From Cotesia glomerata (lineage: Eukaryota; Arthropoda; Insecta; Hymenoptera; Braconidae), in the NCBI RefSeq assembly GCF_020080835.1, contig NC_058161.1:24252837-24316836 (forward strand): 64,000 bases of DNA, given 5' to 3'. Shown here in pieces: positions 22,880-34,654 of the stretch. Numbering within the stretch: position 1 is the stretch's first letter; every line of letters begins with the position of its first letter. The notes below the pieces were generated by a model. That model was not told the origin of the DNA. It saw only the letters and a list, made by a program, of their open reading frames with translations, and did not search any database. The translations under genes were made by a program, and so were the position numbers.

Positions 22880-23250
22880 CAACTTAATAGGTAAATTTCC
22901 AGTCAGGAAAATTGTAAGTAATAATTTACCAGACAATTTAACATTTGAAGCAGTTGCATGTAGCAACCTACAAGGTAATTTACCAATCTGGGAGATTGTA
23001 AGTAGCAACTTACCAGACAATTAACCACTCAGAACAGTTGCATGTAGTAACTTACAAGGTAATTTACCAATCAGGGAAATTGTAAGTAGCAACTAATTTA
23101 CCACTCGGAAGAGTTGCAGGTTGCAACTTACAAGGTAAATTACCGATCAGAATATTTGTAAGTAGCAATCCACCAGGTAATCCACCAAGCAATTCACCAA
23201 TCAGAGTAGTTGTCATTAATGTAGTCTCTTGTATTATACACTCAATGTCC
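22880..23250. repeat. Roughly 95-bp degenerate tandem repeat, about 4 units
   Basis: Units contain GTAACTTACAAGGTAATTTACCAATCAGG, broken here as GCATGTAGCAAC, AAGGTAATTTACC and AATTGTAAGTAGCAAC. A further block of the type GTTGACATCAA...TGCTA...TAACCTCTTCAAT recurs at about 22715, 23310 and 23425. The whole may be the leader of the CR1-type element. No protein-coding signal. Confidence 0.6.
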
Positions 23251-24157
23251 TACACTAGATTTGAAGCCTCAGTAATCATAATGATGTTCCATTGGTAAAC
23301 AACAAGTTAGTGTTGACATCAATTTATGCTATCTAGGTCTAACAGACCATAAAACCACAAAAAACTAGAGAATCCAACCTTTTTAACACAGAGAGTTATG
23401 ACGTGAGTCTTTAAACTTTAGGTGAAAGTTGACATCAACCGATGCTAATTTGGCTAACAGCCCATTGTACACAAAAACCACTATCAAGTTAACCTCTTCA
23501 ATATTTAAAGATGAATATCTAATTATTATGCAATCCACAAAGAGCAAAATAATACAATTTATATGTCAGTTTGTAGATCGCAATTCGTTGCTTGCAATAA
23601 ATCTGGAACAAAAAATGCCCGGGGGCAATTTACAGCAGAAAAATGTTTCAAAGACAGAGCGAAAAATTTGACGTGTTTATGTACTTACTCAGAGAGGCGT
23701 TGAATGGAGTGGAGATATAGAATGGAGATAAAGTGGGGATATCAGCCTTGTAAAAACCAGATAACGGTATACAAGTAAAACTCAAAAATAAAAAAAAAAT
23801 AGTTGTACCCATAAAATATTGGTCGTAATTCGATAGAGTTATTGATTGTCGCGCCAAGTAGCATCGCGGGAAAAACTAGTAGCATTGCGACATCTGTGAT
23901 GCACTATGGAGCTGGCGGCAACGCTGTCACGTCAAACCTAGATATAATTTATGGCTAAATTTGTCATTGAAGACAAATTTGGGAACTGGGGAAATAAAGG
24001 GGAAGGGGGAGGGGGGACCTTAATACTATGCGCCCGTGTAATAGACGCAAAAATTCTGGTACCATACAGTATAGTAGATAATCCTATACTCATAGGACTT
24101 ATAGCAATGCCCTGTAGTGACATACGGATATCGGCAATGTATTTCTTTCCGTGTAGG
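23251..24157. other. Non-coding stretch between the CR1 nest and family A copy 3
   Basis: It includes a poly-A run (23783-23799), the right copy of the 17-bp direct repeat (23800-23816) and then GC-richer sequence at 23850-23935 that looks like older unique DNA. No gene is recognised. Confidence 0.4.
23800..23816. repeat. Right copy of the 17-bp direct repeat (partner 13228-13244)
   Basis: TAGTTGTACCCATAAAA directly follows a poly-A run, as expected of the far target duplication of a plus-strand retroelement. Confidence 0.5.
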
Positions 24158-24852
24158 AAAACGGTTGATCCTAAAGGCCATCCCTGCAACTTCCCGCTAA
24201 TTCCGTTAATACCGGGCCACTTTTTTTGAGCTCTTCGAGCTCAAAAATACAATTTTTGTGTTGTTTTGAGCTCTCCAAGCTCAAAATGACACCTTTTCTA
24301 TACTTTTGAGCTCTTAGAGCTCAAAAGTCTAATAGAAGTTTCATAGAACACTATTTGTGAATTTTCAAACCGCAATAACTTTTGAATGAATGAACCGATT
24401 TTTACGCAGTTAGCGGTATTCTACGCAGTTTTCTAAGCCTCATAAAGAATTTTTAAGTTTCAATTGGTCAAACTAGAAATTTCGGAGTAACTCTGAAAAA
24501 ACACTTTATTCCGTTTTCATTCGTTCACGATATCTCTCGAACGAATCAACCGATTTTGACTGCATTGGCGGCGATCAGCGTGGTTTTTTAAGGTTGAGAG
24601 CTGATTAGTTTTTAGAATCGATCGGTAAAGCCGTTTAAAAGTTATCCCAAAAAAACCACTTCTGAAAAAATTTTTTTTCCTATTTTTTTTTAGATTTCTC
24701 CAAATTTCTCAAAATCTATCGGTGCAAATTGGTTCAAATTCACAGGAAATCTAAGTTTGAGAAAATTCTTTAGAATGCCGTTTAGTAGACTCTGATCGGT
24801 TTAGTCGTTCAAAAGTTATAAGCGAGTCACATAGTCACACACACACACACAC

Positions 24853-24883
<31 letters not shown>

Positions 24884-25102
24884 CCTCGTGTCGGGCTTGC
24901 TGGGTCCCGCATCGGGCGCCTCCCCAGGTGGCGGATAGAGGAATGCCCGGCATATCTGCACGTCAGATGCGTCGGGTACCGAAGAAATAGAATACTCGGG
25001 GTGGACCAAAACCTAGCAAAAAATGATATGAAAATGACAGATCAATTTCAAACATCGTCTACGGTGCAGAGGGCAGATACCTCAGTGCCGGCGAGGTAAG
25101 GC

Positions 25103-27903
25103 GTGCAAACGGGCGTAAACTCGTCGTTATCAAGCGACCGTTTGAACAGCGGAGTATACCCCATGGCTCTGCTGTCTAGCAATGCTAGCAAGGTTACAGG
25201 GAGTACGAAATCAGCCCAGATGGCAGAGAACAGACAGCTGAGCAACATTCCTCCAAAAAGTGGAGGACCTTTTGCTCCTGTCACTAATCAAACCTACCAA
25301 GGAAGAATCAACTCTGTACCGACCGTTACAGGCCAACAGTCACCGATGGAAAGGCTCGGCAGCAAGATCGAAGAGTTAGCCGACTTCATAAAAGACAAGA
25401 AGAATCTCCATCATGAGATCAGAAAATTGGTTACGTCTATTAGTACGGCATATGGGCTGGCCAACAAATCACCATCGACGTCGGCGTCAACGACTTAAAC
25501 ATCTCCGAGTCTGAGCAAAAAATCACAGCCACCTCTGGTCACTCCTAAGAAATTATCACAGCAAGGAGAGAGCAACAACAAGAAGCGGCCGCTGTCGACG
25601 CCCAGTCCTTCCGCAGAAATTGACAAGCCAGCACAGAAAAAGACAGCCCGGGATGATACCTGGACTAAAGTGACTCGGCAAAACAAGAAAAAGAAAGAAC
25701 AGGAGCCAGTGGCTCAATCTGCTACAGCCCAAAACCAGCCAAACAACGGTGGCTCTAAGAAACCGAGGAGGAAGAAGACAAGAACTAAAGCTGTGCTTGT
25801 CCAACCAGCTGAAGGGCGAACATACGCCGATCTCCTCAAGGAAATCAAAGCCAAGGTAAGCTTTGTCGAGACGGGCGTAGACATAAAGTCTATTAAAAAG
25901 ACGAAACACGGAGGCGTTCTCCTTGAAATGGCTCAAAAGACCGAAGACAGCAAGGCTTTCACCGATGCAGTAAAGGCAGTCACTGCAAACATCGACACAG
26001 TCAAGACGCTGTAACGTCCACGTTTTCAAAATATAATTATCTAATTAGTCCCCAGCTCGAAATTTGCTCGCCGGAGTCCAGGGTCATAAACGGGGATCAC
26101 ATTATCAATAACAAAATATAAACAAAACACTTCATTTTAAATAAATCAAAGAAAAAGGAAACCTCTTTATTGGCCTGATCATGTTAATAAACGATATAAA
26201 CAATATAAGCAAATTAAATAATATAAACAATACATTAGAACACTCTTTTCACACATATTCGCGGTTCAAAATCATTAACGCGGTTCAAAATCAAGAAACA
26301 ATATAAGCAATATACACTAATACAATAGAAACTTTCTATCCAAATATACCCGACGGTATTCACGGTTCAAACTCAAAAAAACGCGGTCTACAAAATACTA
26401 ACTAGTTTCCCAGTAACACCCCCTCCCCCCTCAGGGCGACTAGCCGCCATCCCTGGAGGGTCCTAAACTCTACCCTGAGAACAAGTGGAGAGTATCCTCC
26501 TCGCTCCCACCTACACGGCTTATGATCACCTACCGTACCTCAGCTGAAGGCTTCGGTACGAGGAGTAGCACTTTCATCTGGTCGGTTCACGATACTTACC
26601 TGGGCCTTGGTCAGACTCCAGGTAGGGTATCATCCTCTAGAATTACTTGGTAAAGAGTATTCGTCCGAGTAATTCTCCCGAGAAAGAATTGCCTCTCCGT
26701 GCCAAAATTTTGGACTTTATCATATTTAAAATTTTTACTTAAAGCGAACGAAATTGGAAATTTATCGCCATCTCTCCAGCGTCATCGAACGAGCATTTAA
26801 AAAGAATTATTTATTATTTTAATCGTAATTTCCTTCATTTTTTATCCATTCGTCTCGCCAAATTCTAAGTTTTTATTTTCGAAACTCAATTCTTTATTAT
26901 TTTAATCGTAATTTCCTTCATTTTCTATCCATTCGTTTCGTCAAATTCACAATTCTTTATTATTTTAATCGCAATTTCTTTCATTATATATCCATTCGTT
27001 AATTTTCCATACTAAATTGTCCTCGGGACTTATAAAATCTTCCCTTACCTAAATTATTTCTTACAAAATAATAATCGTCATTTCTTTCATTTTATATCTA
27101 TTCATCGCTTTCCCATACTAAATCTTGTTCGGAACTTAGAATAATTTTCCCAGTCTTTTAATTTCTTTTACAATTAATTTCTTTTGCTCGATTAATTCGC
27201 TCGGCTTCATAATAATTTCTCACACGCTTAATTTCTTAATTTAATCATACCTTCGGTAACAATAATATAATATTATTAACTAAATAAATACAATAATTAA
27301 ATAATAATCGCCGCACTAATAACAATAATTGTTTCTATTAATTTTTTAGTAATTAATAAAAATAAACTAAAATACTCAAATACAAAAAGTAAAATCTGGG
27401 TCATAAAGCTAACACCAACAACGATCGAGATCCTCGACTTGGATGAAATCTCTATCGAGAGCGAAGTCCGTGAAGCACTTATACGTGAATTCACTGACAG
27501 TCTGGAGGTCAAACGAGTAAATTTGACAAAACCCACACCACGAGGCAATCGGGCTGCCTTCTGCGAAGTAGACGAGGCCAGTGCGATTAAGGCCCTTGAC
27601 AAGGCCCGTATAATGATCGGTTGGGTGAACTGTCGTATACGCCCAGTTGCAAAAGTAACACGCTGTTTTAAATGTCTTGGTTTTGGACACCAAACACGTG
27701 AGAGTGCGAGACCAGACAGAAGCAAGCGCTGCTACAAATGTGGCGGAGAGAACCACAAGGCCGTAAACTGCACGGAGAAGCTAAAATGCTTCCTTTGTGC
27801 TCCGGACAAAAATACCCAGGATGATCTATGCCATATTTCTGGCACTCGAGCTTGCAAGGCATTCCGCACAGCACTTTTAGAAGCCGCGAGAAGGCAGAAA
27901 TGA
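25103..27903 (+). pseudogene. R1-clade ORF1, one stop and one 1.4-kb insertion
   Basis: The frame (possible start 25103 or an ATG nearby) gives a coiled-coil-like segment SKIEELADFIKDKKNLHHEI, a TAA at 25496-25498, then a basic Lys-rich tract (KKPRRKKTRTK) in the same frame and a folded segment to 26010. After the insertion (26011-27410) the same frame resumes as TPTTIEILDLDEISIES and ends with zinc knuckles CFKCLGFGHQTRES (last Cys is Ser), CYKCGGENHKAVNC and a third Cys cluster. Its TGA (27901-27903) overlaps the ORF2 ATG (27900-27902) as ATGA, exactly as in the other R1-type element. Confidence 0.8.
26011..27410. mobile_element. 1.4-kb insertion in ORF1, LTR-like
   Basis: The reading frame is restored exactly if bases 26011-27410 are removed; GCT at 26008-26010 is repeated at 27408-27410, a short target duplication. 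The insert begins (T)GTAACGTCC, like the TGTAAC tips of the long LTRs here, and has about three 80-90-bp repeats (TTCTTTATTATTTTAATCG, 26800-27000). It has no coding capacity. GGGTCATAAA occurs near both ends. An LTR is plausible, but the expected ...TTACA end is not seen. Confidence 0.6.
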
Positions 27904-29526
27904 CACGCATACTACAAGGCAACCTGAATAGGTGTACCTTGGCGCAAAACCTGCTGCGCCAGCGTGTCTTTGAAGATAAAATCGATGTCTGCTTTATCTG
28001 CGAGCAATATCTAAACATCGAAGGTAAAACATGGTTCGCAGACGAAACTGGCATAGCAGCAATTTGGATTGTGAACACAAAGAACGTTACCGTCAACAAC
28101 AGCGGAAGTGGAGCAGGTTTTGTCGGGATTCAAACCCCCACAACCTACTTCATGAGCGTCTATCTCTCACCTAACGAAGGGATTAGTGTGTTCCGACAGA
28201 AACTGGCAAATACAGAAAATGCGGTCACTAAATTCGACGGCGAAGTCGTCGTAGCCGGAGACTTCAACGCTAAATTGGCTGAGTGGGGCGCTGTTTTCTC
28301 AGACACCACGCTAGATGTCAAAAACGCATTTAACAGCGCGAATTGAGAAGATATCCTAGACGCTCTGGAACACAAATTTGACGCAAAGCCAGAGAATTTG
28401 GCACTAATCGACAACTACCTTGAAGAAAGAAAGCTAATAGTGTAAACTACAGAAGGACCACAAGAATACGCCATAATGGCTGGCGTGCCGCAAGGCTCAA
28501 TAATGGGGCCCGATTTATAAAACGCCGACTATGACGAGCTTCTTAAGATTCTGTTACCAAAGCAAGTAGAGCTAACGGGCTTTGCAGACGACGTCGCGGC
28601 CACGATAATAGTAGACAGCGTAGAGGAGGCCAAACTACTAGTTCGGGAAACTATTGATGCCGTCGAGACTTGGCTCGATAAACACCACCTGAAACTCGCC
28701 AAGCACAAAACCGAGATGGTCGTTCTGACTCGTCAATAATGGTTCCCAAAACTATTTGCTGTGGACATGGGAGGAACAACACTAACGTCAACAAGGGCCC
28801 TGCGCTATCTGGGGGTAATGATAGACGAGAAACTATCTTTTCGCGAACACCTCGATAATGCATGCCAGAAAGCCAGCAAGACGGTGTCTAGCTTAGCAAG
28901 AATTTTGACCAACACCATGGGACTAAGAACAAAGAAGAGAAGAGTTTTTCTAAAAGCAGTCCACTCGGTCCTGCTTTATGGAGCTGAGATATGGGCAGAC
29001 ATATTAAAGCAGAAGACCTACCAGTGAAAGATAGCAGCAGTACTGCGGCGAGGCGTTAAATGATGCTAAAGATAGTGACGAAAACATGAAGGACGCAAGA
29101 ACGAGGATAAAGGCGGAAACGCAGTAAGAGTGGCAGGACCGATGGACATCGGGAGAGACGGGCAGATGGACAGCGCGCCTGATCCCAAACATCAACGTCT
29201 GGCTTTCTCGAAAGCACGGGGACACGGACTTCTTCCCGACCCGGCTATTGACGGGACATGGGTAGTTCAATGCCTATCTTTTCAAAATGGGTTTGCACAG
29301 CACACAAACGTGCAAATACTGCCCAGACAAAATTGACAACGCCGAGCATACGTTTTTCGAGTGTGATCGGTGGAAGGACGATAGAATCAGCACCGAAGAA
29401 ACAATAAGCACAACGCTCTCCCCTGAGAGCTTGGTAACCTGCATGATCACAAAAGAAGAAAACTGGTCAGCTGTCGCAGCCTACGCGCAGCGCCTTTCAA
29501 ACGAAAAAATCGCAGAAAGGGATTAG
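27900..29526 (+). pseudogene. R1-clade ORF2, internally deleted
   Basis: ATG at 27900 starts the endonuclease (MTRILQGNLNRC; GDFNAKLAEWG near 28258). At about 28305 the sequence jumps directly to the reverse-transcriptase motif LDVKNAFNSAN, so about 1.2 kb is missing compared with the other R1-type copy. A TGA replaces the following Trp. Later parts keep MAGVPQGSIMGP and the catalytic FADD (near 28580) but have more stops. The C-terminal finger CKYCPDKIDNAEHTFFEC closes the frame at 29526. Confidence 0.8.
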
Positions 29527-29952
29527 AAACCAGTAGTAACAAAAAGTAGGTGTCGTGAGACTCAACATAGACTGGATCGAAGTAATGCTAGCGCGGTCCC
29601 GATCCAGTCTTCCCTGTAACATCTATGGGGAAAGGAGAGAGGAGGATGTTTAGTCGGTATTGTTGCAACATAATATTGACTTCTGAGTCCGACATACCCA
29701 GGCACCAACACCTAGTCCTGGCATACGTAAATGTATTTCACCTCCTCTATAAAAAAAAAAAAAAAAAAAAAACACACACACACTCATATACAGATATAAT
29801 GACAACATCGCAGGGGTGGTCAGGGAAGCTTCTTATGACCTTAAAACGTCGAGATTTGATGAAAACTCAATTTCTGCAAAACGGGGTGAAAACAATAACT
29901 TCTCGATTTTTGAAAATCTTCGTCTTCTTAGCGGGAAGTTAAAATTTTTTTT

Positions 29953-30608
29953 TTAATCTTATTTTTCATAACAACGGTCCAAAAATTTTCGGGAATTCTC
30001 AAAAAACAAGAAAAAAGTATAAAACCAAAAATTGAACATGTTAATCATCGAGAAAATTAATTTTTTTAAAAACAAAGAAAATTGAAAAACAATTGTTTTT
30101 TTTATTTATTGCTTAGCGAATGGTGGGCATTGAAACGAACAATTCTCCGATACTCTGAGTTTTATGGTTAAAACGGTTTTATCAAATGGTTTGATACATG
30201 ATTATTATGTCTCAAATGCAATAATTCTTAAACTAATAAAGACATTTAGCTTATAGCTAAGCAAGAAAATGTTCTTTAACAATACTTTTTCTGAAGATAG
30301 CACTTAATTAGTTTTTTTTTATGAAGAGGATTCATAGGTGGCGCAAACTGTCATTTCTCGAAGATGTTTAAAGTAATTTAAAAATAGACTTGCACCTTTG
30401 CAAGGATTAAAAATTCAAAAAGCAATTATGAGAAGCTAACCTGGTTAACGTTTAGTTTTATATTTTTTGTAATTTTTCAATATCCTTTGTTTTTAAAAAA
30501 TTAATTTTTTCGATGATTAACATGTTCAACTTATGGTTCTATACTTTTTTCTTGTTTTTTGCGGATTCTCGGAAATTTTTGGACCGGTGTTATGAAAAAT
30601 AAGACTAA
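29953..30608. repeat. Fold-back element, arms about 130 bp
   Basis: The left arm (about 29955-30095) contains CATAACAACGGTCCAAAAAT, ATGTTAATCATCGAG and AAAAACAAAG; the right arm (about 30470-30608) is its imperfect reverse complement with CGATGATTAACATG and ATTTTTGGACCGGTGTTATG. The loop of about 370 bp has no ORF. It sits immediately beyond the end of family A copy 3. Confidence 0.7.
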
Positions 30609-32540
30609 AACAAAATTTTTTTTTTTTTTCAATTGAAAAAAAAAAATAGAAATCGAAATAACACCTTTCTAAAAATTTCAGAATATTTATAGAAAATGTC
30701 AAAGTTTCATATGAAAGAAAGAAAAAAGAAATTAAAAATGGTAATCATCGAGATATTCGGAATTTTTTCGGAAAATCTAAAAAATAACGATGAAGATAGG
30801 GTTTGAAAAATTTTTTCTATTTTTTTCCAAAAAGAATATTTAATAACAAAAATTTTGAAAAAAAAAAAACGCTTCGATAAGTCAATTTTTGAAAAAGTTA
30901 TGGCAATTTAAAAATAAAAAAGAGGTTTTTTTGAAAATTTTTTTTTGGTTGGGTAAAAAAATTTGAAAAAATTATGAGAGACGTTTTTGATAGAGTAGAA
31001 AAGGATGGTAAACTTTCAGCCAAATCAAAAGGGGTCAGGGTCAAAAGTGGTCGATTTGGCGTGGAATGCCCCATTTATATTTTTGTTGTATACATTTTTA
31101 CGCATCATGTAAATTCACATAGTAATCTATATTCATAACTTTTTGTACGAAAATATTAAAAAAAAGTTTAGAAAATCCAAAAGTGCACGCCTCATAACGC
31201 TTATTCATTTTTTAAGAAATAAATTAATTGTGTAATTGATTAAAAAAAAAAATTATAATTAAGTAATTTCTTACAGAGTATTTTTTATTTTTTTTTTTTA
31301 AATATCAGCGCCCTTTTTCCTTGTCATATGCGCACGCAGTCTAAAAATCTAGCTTGATCAAGTGACGCCATAGTTTTCACGTGACAAATAAGAAAATTTC
31401 GTTTGGCTTTGTACGGTTGTAACGTAGTGAATTTTGATAAAAATCTAATAAAAATAAAAATACGTAAGCTAGGCCACTGATATGAAATACAGACTCAGTT
31501 CATCGAATTCTTAAACTAATAAAAAAGTCCGGTCTTGAAATATCAATTTATTCGGGAGTAATCGTTGGTACATCCAAAATGGGGTGACATTCGGACGTCC
31601 ACGTAAAATTTTTTTCAAAACGTTTTTTTTTTTCAAAATAGCAACATGAAATGATTTTAGAAAGTAAAATATGGTTTAATTTAAGTGTTTTCTCGGTGTA
31701 TATCTACTTATATCATTGTATAAGTGTAATATGGTTGTGATAGAGGCATTTAAAAATCACAAAATTGCTTGACCTTGACGAGTCGAGTATAAAGCACAAT
31801 CTCACGCGCTTTGAGCTATGAGGCGTGCAATTATCTAACTTAGATTTCAATTTTATTCTCTTGATTCGTGCTCATTTCGTTTTTGATTTTACATGTTTGA
31901 TATGTCAGGTATCAAAGTACAAAGAGTCAAATTGATAATTTGAATACGATAATTTGCAATTTTTAATCATTTTTCTACATTTTTAATTACAAAAGTTACT
32001 GCAACTTAAAAACTATGAGTCTGAGCGACTTGAGTCATAAGTCCTTTTTTGAAAAGAATCAAATTTTTCATAAAAATATGTCCTATTTTTTCCATATATC
32101 AATCAGTTTTCGCTGTGAAAATGAAAAAATGTGCATTTTATTCGAAAACATAACTTTGACAGCTGGTACCAGTGAACCAAAGCAAGCGACATTAAAATTG
32201 CCTGAAAGAGGTTTGAAGAGCATGGAATCCTGGATAGATTTCAGCGATCAAAATGCCGATATCATCAAATGTGTCCGAGCATTAGGAATTTGGGGAAAAA
32301 AAAAATATTTACATGCATTTTGAATGGAAAAAAATCAAATTAAAACGGCACGCACTTAATATTCGAATTAAGAGCTCTAACTTGGTGGAAATTCTTTTTT
32401 CAATATGTAGAACGAAATTTTGCTTGAGCACCTAAAAAAAAAAAAAAAAATTGTTGCAAATGAATTACCCTAATATATATATATAGATTAAAGCGGTTTT
32501 ATTTTTCGAGTTCTTACAAAATGGATTAATGGTAAAAATA
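30609..32540. other. AT-rich non-coding region
   Basis: It is full of A and T runs. A short inverted pair (GTGCACGCCTCATAACGC near 31182 and TATGAGGCGTGCA near 31815) bounds about 650 bp and may mark another decayed element. A 102-codon open frame at 32015-32323 shows no family resemblance and no splice context, so I leave it unassigned. Confidence 0.4.
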
Positions 32541-32542
32541 GT

Positions 32543-34440
32543 TTATACAGGTACTGCAGAAATGGCGGCAGAAAATCCTCCCGCTTGTTTTGATCCATCA
32601 CTAAAAAACATGAGGTAAACTCTTCTCATGAGAGAGGCTATTTCTAAACTTTCTTTTCTACCGCAGTAAGTTCTAATAAGAGGCGCATTCTTATTTCTGC
32701 CCTCTCGCGCTTCCAGAAAATCATTTTTACACATTTTGGAATCTTCGAGCTCAAAATAATCGAATTTAATCAACAAGTAATGCTTGTAAGGAGTAATAAT
32801 ATACCACTCGCCAGTTTGTAACGCTTATAATCATCTGGATAGTTCGGAGATTCTAGATAATAAGTTTGATTACTATGTAATTGAATGTAACTACCGCAAA
32901 AGCTCTGATATCGAATTGAAAAATCCAGACTACTCTCTTCAGATTGAATTCCAGCGAATGTTATCGTTAACCAGTTATTGGAAATTATACTAACAGCATT
33001 CACCTTTCCAAAATAGCGATCTAAATTCAACACAAATAATTAATACTGTTTTCACCAGCAAAAAATCCAACGTACCTATCACAGTCCTATTTTCCTGGTA
33101 CCCACTTTTGATTTCTAAAAATTCTTTGATGCAGTCAGTGCTATTGTAAATATTTAATGACTTAACATCAAGTTTGATTTGTTTGCCTGCAGCAGCTCTG
33201 ATTGACTATCGACAATTATTGTAAGTTGTCATTGAATTGTTTTGAGTTAAAACGGCGCTTGGACTTGAGAATGATTTATCACATTCTATAAGAAATAACT
33301 CGAAGATTATTATCATATGTTATAAGTAATAAGATTTTTATGATAAAAGCACTGAGCTCTAGATAAAAAATAGAAAACCAAACATAATTCGACTACTTGA
33401 TATAAACAGAAGAAAAATGATCCAAATTTTCATCAAAATAAAAAGTTTGTCTAACACTAAAATCGATAAGAAATTTATGGATCTATTTTTCTTCTGTCAA
33501 CATTTTATGAAGATACTTTCTGGAACAGTTATACAATAAATTAGCAGTCAAAATGTCGCCTTCACTTCGTTTGATTCTCTGGCCGATGTCTGGTATTGTC
33601 CCATTTACTTTTTGTAGTGGAATAATAGTCTGATTGCCTGAAAGCTTTGAACTCGCAATTGTAGAATAGTGCATAGTTGAATCGTAATTATAAGATTGAT
33701 TTAAAGTATCAACTTTTGCTGAATTTAATTTTTTAAATGAAATCTTATCGACTGTAATAATTAACAATAAAATAATAACGGTGTCGGTCGTGCAAGAAGT
33801 CAAAGATGATCTACCAAGTACTCTTATCTTACCGTCTTTTATTGTGTCAAAGTTAATTTTAACATAGTCATCGCGATCTGGATGTAAATGTTTATGAAAG
33901 AATCCTATTGCATGCCCCAATTCGTGAAGTATTGTTCCAAATTTACCGCATTTTCCGAATACAGAAATAAAGCTTATTCGTCTTTTCATCTTGCCGACCG
34001 AAGAACAGCACCTTATAAACAGAGTATCATCATCAATTAATGATTATTATACTTACTAAAACTACAAAATATGTGACTTACCCACACTTTAGTTTAGTGA
34101 TAAACAAATAACTACGGTGTACTTTCTCGTTTCTTCTGACAAATTTAATACAACTAGCTTCTTCCCAACGTCTCATTGCTTGTAAAATTAACCTGCGCTG
34201 AGGTCCGGTGTATACATCTTTAAATTCGTAAGGAATGATTCCATTGTTCCACAAACGTCTAGTATCTTTTAGAACTACCGATTTCTTGGATCTGTTAAAT
34301 TCCTCATTCAGTTCAAAATTTTCTTCCAGTTGAGTCTCATTACCGGTTGACTGAGACGGTGACAAATTATAAAAATTCGTCAATAATGCAGTAAATAGTA
34401 TTTGAATGACACAGAAAATAATATACGGTATCAATTTCAT
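32543..34440 (-). pseudogene. Astacin-CUB metalloprotease, dead duplicate
   Basis: Same exon plan as the intact gene at 54206-56243: exon 1 34440-34082 (signal peptide, short pro-region, start of the catalytic domain), exon 2 34010-33833, exon 3 from 33751, CUB exons near 33287-33080 and 33023-32543. The zinc motif HELGHAIGFFHKH and Met-turn STMHYS are present, but the residue after the third His is Lys rather than Glu. Three lesions kill it: the exon 3 donor reads GAAAGT instead of GTAAGT, a TAG replaces the conserved Trp of CUB1 (about 33212), and a one-base loss near 32817 shifts CUB2 at the CEW motif. Divergence from the live copy is modest, so loss is recent. Confidence 0.85.
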
Positions 34441-34650
34441 CCCGTGAAAAAATTTTCTGATCAGACTATATCAGGCCTGATATAAACCGTCCATATCAGG
34501 CCTGATATGGAAATTGGCCATACCAGACTATATATGCCTTGATATGAGTATATCAGACTATGTACCTGCCCCGGTAAAAAAAATTATATATCATTATATT
34601 ACATAATTATAAATGAAAAATGGCCCTATATAATTATGTATAATTATTAG
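34441..34650 (-). repeat. Palindromic-word array (word TATCAGGCCTGATA) with AT-rich leader
   Basis: Next to the astacin start codon, CCCGTGAAAAAATTTTCTGATCAG opens an array of TATCAGGCCTGATAT words. It closes with GCCCCGGTAAAAAAAATTATA and an AT-rich block containing GAAAAATGGCCCTATATAAT, the reverse of the leader at 3905-3960. The element is therefore the same family as 3905-4112 with a different internal word. Confidence 0.65.
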
Positions 34651-34654
34651 GGGT

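Larger units (their letters stand above)
24885..29771 (+). mobile_element. R1-clade non-LTR element (second family) in (AC)n, decayed
   Basis: It lies between (AC)n tracts and ends in a 20-base poly-A (29750-29771). Its leader (GGGCGCCTCCCCAGGTGGCGGA) resembles that of the minus-strand element at 10498 but the proteins are clearly diverged, so this is a different family of the same type. It holds ORF1 with a 1.4-kb insertion, then an ORF2 with a large internal deletion and several stops. Confidence 0.82.
24158..29950 (-). repeat. Family A non-autonomous repeat, copy 3 (reversed), split by an R1-type element
   Basis: The left part starts AAACGGTTGATCCTAAAGGCC and runs about 680 bp, with reversed versions of the GAGCTC hairpins and AACTTTTGAACG units, to (AC)n at 24835-24884. 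The right part (29771-29950) begins with (AC)n and ends GCGGGAAGTTAAAATT, the reverse of the family A start. It is interrupted at the same internal microsatellite as copies 1 and 2. Confidence 0.7.

Noticed and set aside
24827..25009. Cys-Val repeat frame
   Set aside because: It is the AC microsatellite read in frame.
26011..27410. An intron in ORF1 of the R1-type element
   Set aside because: It begins GTAAC, but there is no AG acceptor at the restored junction (AAAGCT), and the GCT duplication argues for an insertion.
32015..32323. 102-codon frame as a possible gene
   Set aside because: No family motif, no splice context, in AT-rich repeat-like DNA; left unassigned.
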